Assembly: GCA_947502925.1 (NCBI GenBank)
Contig: CANNBS010000003.1
Coordinates: forward strand, 62,001 to 126,000
Length of the DNA: 64,000 bases
DNA from: an uncultured Marinicella sp.
Lineage (GTDB): Bacteria; Pseudomonadota; Gammaproteobacteria; Xanthomonadales; Marinicellaceae
Direction of reading: 5' to 3'
The translations under genes were made by a program, and so were the position numbers. Under the pieces are notes generated by a model. The model saw only the letters and a list, made by a program, of their open reading frames with translations, did no database searches and was not told the DNA's origin. Of the stretch, positions 61,560-64,000 are shown piece by piece (within the stretch, counting starts at the first letter, position 1; every line of letters begins with the position of its first letter).

Positions 61560-62381
61560 ATGACATTACGAATCGGCACCTTAAAGAAAATTGTTTCACA
61601 TGATCTCTACTATGCCTTACGCAGTGCGCGGGGCGTTTTATTTCTGGTCTTTTTTGCGGTCTTTTGGCTGTGGATATTCACCAAATTCGGCCATGTAGAT
61701 ACCGGGTGGCTAAAAAGCCCCGACAGTTCGTTTATTCTGGCCTGGTTATTCGATGCCAAAACGGCCCAATCGTTGTTTACCGACCGGCATCCGGGTTTTT
61801 CGCTGTACTATTTAATCGCCATTAACACCGCGCCCTTTTTTGTGCTGTTCGCGGCCAGTGATCAAACCGCGAACGATATTGGCGGGCAGTATTTGCGCTT
61901 CTTATTGCCCCGCTGTTTACGCAGTGAAATTTATCTGGGCCGTTTTATTGGCGCCGTTTTGCTGGTGTGGATGGCGTATGCGGTGGTGACTTTATTGGCG
62001 ATGTTTTGGGTCGTTATGTTTAACAATGCCAGTTTAACGAATGTCTTTATGGATGCGCTGTGGATGATTGTTTGCCTGGCGGTCTATGCCGTGCCTTTTA
62101 TTGCCATGATGTCCTTAAGCTCAGCGCTGGTGGGTTCGGCGGCTTTATCGGCCTTACTCGGTATCGGTTTTTATTTTATTGTCACTATTATTGTGTCGGT
62201 GATGGGTTTTCAGTCGGATCAGCTGGCGGATGCGGTCTCGTATATTCTGCCGAATACCATGAAAAGCGAATTGTTGCTGTTTGAATTCGGCGGCCTGCTC
62301 AAGGCGGTGATTGTGAACGGAATTTATACCGCCGTTTATTTATACGCCGGCTGGCTGATTTTTTCGCGGAGAGACATATGA
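61560..62381 (+). CDS. ABC-2 type transporter permease (NosY-like)
   Basis: This 273-aa protein has six hydrophobic segments in the ABC-2 export layout, beginning near residue 25 and ending at about 268. The segment ANDIGGQYLRFLLPRCLRSEIYLGRF is similar to the coupling helix region of NosY-like permeases, where T-x-R/E-type loops contact the ATPase. It is coupled by ATGA to the next ATPase gene. The exported substrate is unknown. No sign of nitrous-oxide reductase genes is present, so the likeness to NosY is only structural. Confidence 0.85.
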   Translation: MTLRIGTLKKIVSHDLYYALRSARGVLFLVFFAVFWLWIFTKFGHVDTGWLKSPDSSFILAWLFDAKTAQSLFTDRHPGFSLYYLIAINTAPFFVLFAASDQTANDIGGQYLRFLLPRCLRSEIYLGRFIGAVLLVWMAYAVVTLLAMFWVVMFNNASLTNVFMDALWMIVCLAVYAVPFIAMMSLSSALVGSAALSALLGIGFYFIVTIIVSVMGFQSDQLADAVSYILPNTMKSELLLFEFGGLLKAVIVNGIYTAVYLYAGWLIFSRRDI

Positions 62382-63304
62382 ATTCAGAATTAGCGATAAC
62401 AACCCGGCAACTGAGCAAACAATACGGCGCGCAATTTGCCGTACAGAATTTAGATGTCGAGATTAAAAAGAACATCACCACCGGTTTAATTGGTCCCAAC
62501 GGTGCCGGTAAAACCACACTGATGTCGCTGATTTGCGGTTTTATTAAACCCAGTGACGGCACAGTTAATGTATTGGGACAAGAACCCAACGCCGCGGATT
62601 TAAAAAGCCGTGTTTCGATTCTACCGCAGGATGCGCATTTTCTGAAATCACTGTCGGTTAAAGTGCAACTGACCATGCTGGCGGAATTACAGGGTTTTGC
62701 CAAACAAGCCGCCCGCAAAGAGGCCTTGCGTGTGCTGGACCTGGTGGATTTAATTGAAGCCCAGAATAAACTCCCCGAGCAAATGAGCCACGGCATGCTG
62801 AAACGCTGCGCCATTGCCCAGGCCTTAATGGGTGAACCGGAATTAATCTTACTCGATGAACCCACCGCCGGATTAGACCCAAGCACCACCGATAACATTA
62901 AAGCCGTGATTAAAAACCTGCAAAACAAAGCCACCATAATGATCAGTTCGCACAACTTATCGGTGATTGAAGACCTCTGTCAGGAGGTGGTGATTCTCGA
63001 CAAAGGCCGCTTGCATGCGCATCATGAAATTGATCAAATCGTCGTGAAGCAACAAGCGTTAACAATTAAGCTATCGGACCATCCAACCGCTGAACAGGTG
63101 ACCCAGTTAAAAAATACCCAATGGGTGACAGACATCAAAGTCGGCAAACCCGGCAGTTGTGTGATGGTGGTCTATTACGACCCACAACAAACCGACGGCA
63201 TCGAAATCAGTTTATTACAGGTACTCAAAGACATGAACATGGGCTACCGGGAATTCACCAAAGGCGAACGCCTGCAGGAATATATGACCGATAACTTTAA
63301 GTAA
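62378..63304 (+). CDS. ABC transporter ATP-binding protein
   Basis: This 308-aa ATPase has Walker A GPNGAGKTTL, a signature in EQMSHGMLKRCAIAQALMG (MSHGM in place of the common LSGGQ), Walker B LILLDEPTAGLDP and switch ISSHNL. A C-terminal extension of about 80 residues resembles the regulatory tail of ABC-2 exporters (NosF/CcmA type). The unusual signature (SHGM) is found in several ABC-2 ATPases. It overlaps the permease by four bases. It likely powers the export complex with the neighbouring small membrane protein. Confidence 0.92.
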   Translation: MNSELAITTRQLSKQYGAQFAVQNLDVEIKKNITTGLIGPNGAGKTTLMSLICGFIKPSDGTVNVLGQEPNAADLKSRVSILPQDAHFLKSLSVKVQLTMLAELQGFAKQAARKEALRVLDLVDLIEAQNKLPEQMSHGMLKRCAIAQALMGEPELILLDEPTAGLDPSTTDNIKAVIKNLQNKATIMISSHNLSVIEDLCQEVVILDKGRLHAHHEIDQIVVKQQALTIKLSDHPTAEQVTQLKNTQWVTDIKVGKPGSCVMVVYYDPQQTDGIEISLLQVLKDMNMGYREFTKGERLQEYMTDNFK

Positions 63305-63312
63305 GGACAGGT

Positions 63313-63609
63313 ATGGATGTCATATATTTATACGCTGATTTCCTAAAATACTTTCTGGCGCTGATTGTGGTCGGCATTAGTTTAAAATATCGATTTGTCG
63401 ATCCGGCCAAAAAAGAGCCGGTCTATCTAATGGGCAAGAAAGTCGGTCGCCACCAGATCACCGGCTTCGCCACCATTGCCTTTCTCGGTGTAATCATTCA
63501 ACTGGTGGCCAATACCGTCAAAGGCCTTGAAGATTTATCCTTTTTCCAGGACCCCGTCATCACCACCGGCTTCGGCGCCGCTTGTTTGATTTTGGTAACC
63601 GCGAAATGA
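63313..63609 (+). CDS. small hypothetical membrane protein of the ABC operon
   Basis: I do not recognise this 98-aa protein. Three hydrophobic segments are visible (about 6-24, 47-66 and 80-97). It begins 8 bp after the ATPase stop, so it belongs to the same transcript. It could be an accessory subunit of the exporter. Its neighbours on both sides are membrane proteins, and no soluble domain is present. Confidence 0.7.
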   Translation: MDVIYLYADFLKYFLALIVVGISLKYRFVDPAKKEPVYLMGKKVGRHQITGFATIAFLGVIIQLVANTVKGLEDLSFFQDPVITTGFGAACLILVTAK

Positions 63610-63625
63610 TTAAACGACGTCAGTC

Positions 63626-63647
63626 GTCCCGAGCGAAGTCGAGGGAC
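63626..63647. repeat. short palindromic extragenic repeat
   Basis: GTCCC (63626-63630) and GGGAC (63643-63647) flank GAGCGAAGTCGA. The core TCCCGAGCGAAGTCGAGGGA is a motif found scattered between genes in many unrelated bacterial genomes. Here it lies in the 87-bp gap before the last gene. Confidence 0.5.
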
Positions 63648-63696
63648 CTCCTAACGCAACCAATATCTCAATAAAAACGAACATTTATAACCCCCA

Positions 63697-64000
63697 ATGC
63701 CATCTGATAACAAACCCCTTTATTCCGAATCTCAACAAGTCACCTGGCTAAAAACCGCCTGGCGGAGTTTCGGTTATTTTTTATTATATTTTATTGCAGT
63801 GAGTTTGCTAACTTTGCTGACCACTTCATTTAAGCTCTACACCGCAGAAACCGGCTTTCACTTTAAACCAGACGACCAGGCTGCGGTTGAAAAATTTATT
63901 GCCGAAGCCCAGCAAAAATATAATCTGTCCGACAGTGAATTTATACTCAGGGAAACCTCAGGCAAATACAACACTTTGGTGGTGAAGCTGACCAAACCCA
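63697..64000 (+). CDS. hypothetical membrane-anchored protein (3' partial)
   Basis: The frame opens at ATG 63697 and runs off the right edge (101 codons visible). The protein starts MPSDNKPLYSESQQVTWLK, has one clear membrane segment (about residues 26-45, FGYFLLYFIAVSLLTLLTT) and then a hydrophilic extracytoplasmic part with FHFKPDDQAAVEKFIAEAQQ. I do not recognise it. It follows the ABC operon genes in the same direction after 87 bp and may belong to them. The ribosome site is weak. Confidence 0.65.
   Translation, partial: MPSDNKPLYSESQQVTWLKTAWRSFGYFLLYFIAVSLLTLLTTSFKLYTAETGFHFKPDDQAAVEKFIAEAQQKYNLSDSEFILRETSGKYNTLVVKLTKP

Noticed and set aside
61560-63304. A nitrous-oxide-reductase accessory NosFY pair.
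   Set aside because: No nosZ, nosD or nosL genes are near, and the visible similarity is only of the general ABC-2 type.
1-64000. CRISPR arrays, prophage genes, integrases and intact insertion sequences.
   Set aside because: None seen: no regularly spaced direct repeats, no cas genes, no transposase or phage structural genes among the readable proteins.

Overview
The window reads as a chromosomal segment of a free-living, probably marine, Gammaproteobacterium of moderate G+C. The block yhbY / rlmE-ftsH-folP-glmM, the rplU-rpmA-obgE cluster, the AcnD/PrpF methylcitrate genes, slyX, an AidB-like dehydrogenase and an AcrAB-type pump fit that class. A TonB receptor next to an S9 peptidase suggests a peptide- or polymer-scavenging lifestyle. 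A relative of Marinicella is possible, but this is a guess from gene content. No prophage, intact insertion sequence or CRISPR array was seen.

Layout. 1-2987: LolD/MacB-like ABC ATPase (5' end outside the window) coupled to an FtsX-type permease. 3056-4054: branched-chain aminotransferase. 4174-9475: large TonB-dependent receptor and secreted S9 peptidase. 9539-12174: fasciclin protein, CIA30 protein, unknown exported protein, cation efflux protein. 12206-18309: methylcitrate-cycle genes prpD, acnD and prpF, with a ParDE-type toxin-antitoxin pair that has its own promoter inserted between acnD and prpF. 18330-18404: tRNA-Val(GAC). 18478-20681: sigma factor, membrane protein and PDZ protein in one operon. 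20747-28523: glycosyltransferases, a DUF2304 membrane protein, an M49-like lipoprotein peptidase and two coupled membrane proteins. 28610-31143: FHA protein, rplU, rpmA, obgE. 31103-34107: LysR regulator, a candidate structured small RNA, a 2OG-Fe(II) oxygenase, a 41-aa L36 gene, a Mth938-like protein and yhbY. 34191-40385: rlmE, ftsH, folP, glmM, a PCu(A)C copper chaperone and queA in one direction. 40519-45045: small membrane protein, PhnA-like protein, AidB-like dehydrogenase, slyX, DUF938 methyltransferase, serine/threonine dehydratase. 45119-45455: repeat-bounded intergenic segment. 45478-49858: membrane Ser/Thr kinase fused to a formylglycine-enzyme-like domain, and Uup. 49914-53558: MarR regulator divergent from hppD-hmgA-fah (tyrosine degradation). 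53617-59516: lysoplasmalogenase and TetR regulator divergent from an RND pump. 59716-64000: TrhO, a small membrane protein, and an ABC-2 exporter operon running off the right edge.

Several local circuits can be read from the DNA. The TetR gene faces the pump across a consensus promoter (TTGACA, 17 bp, TATAAT) with an 18-bp perfect palindrome in its spacer. The MarR gene faces hppD across a 24-bp near-palindrome. The toxin-antitoxin promoter carries a 17-bp perfect inverted repeat on its -35 element. The most interesting unexplained element is at 32289-32415: four consecutive perfect hairpins, one with a C/T-rich loop able to pair with Shine-Dalgarno sequences, ending in an intrinsic terminator. 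It looks like an undescribed trans-acting small RNA.
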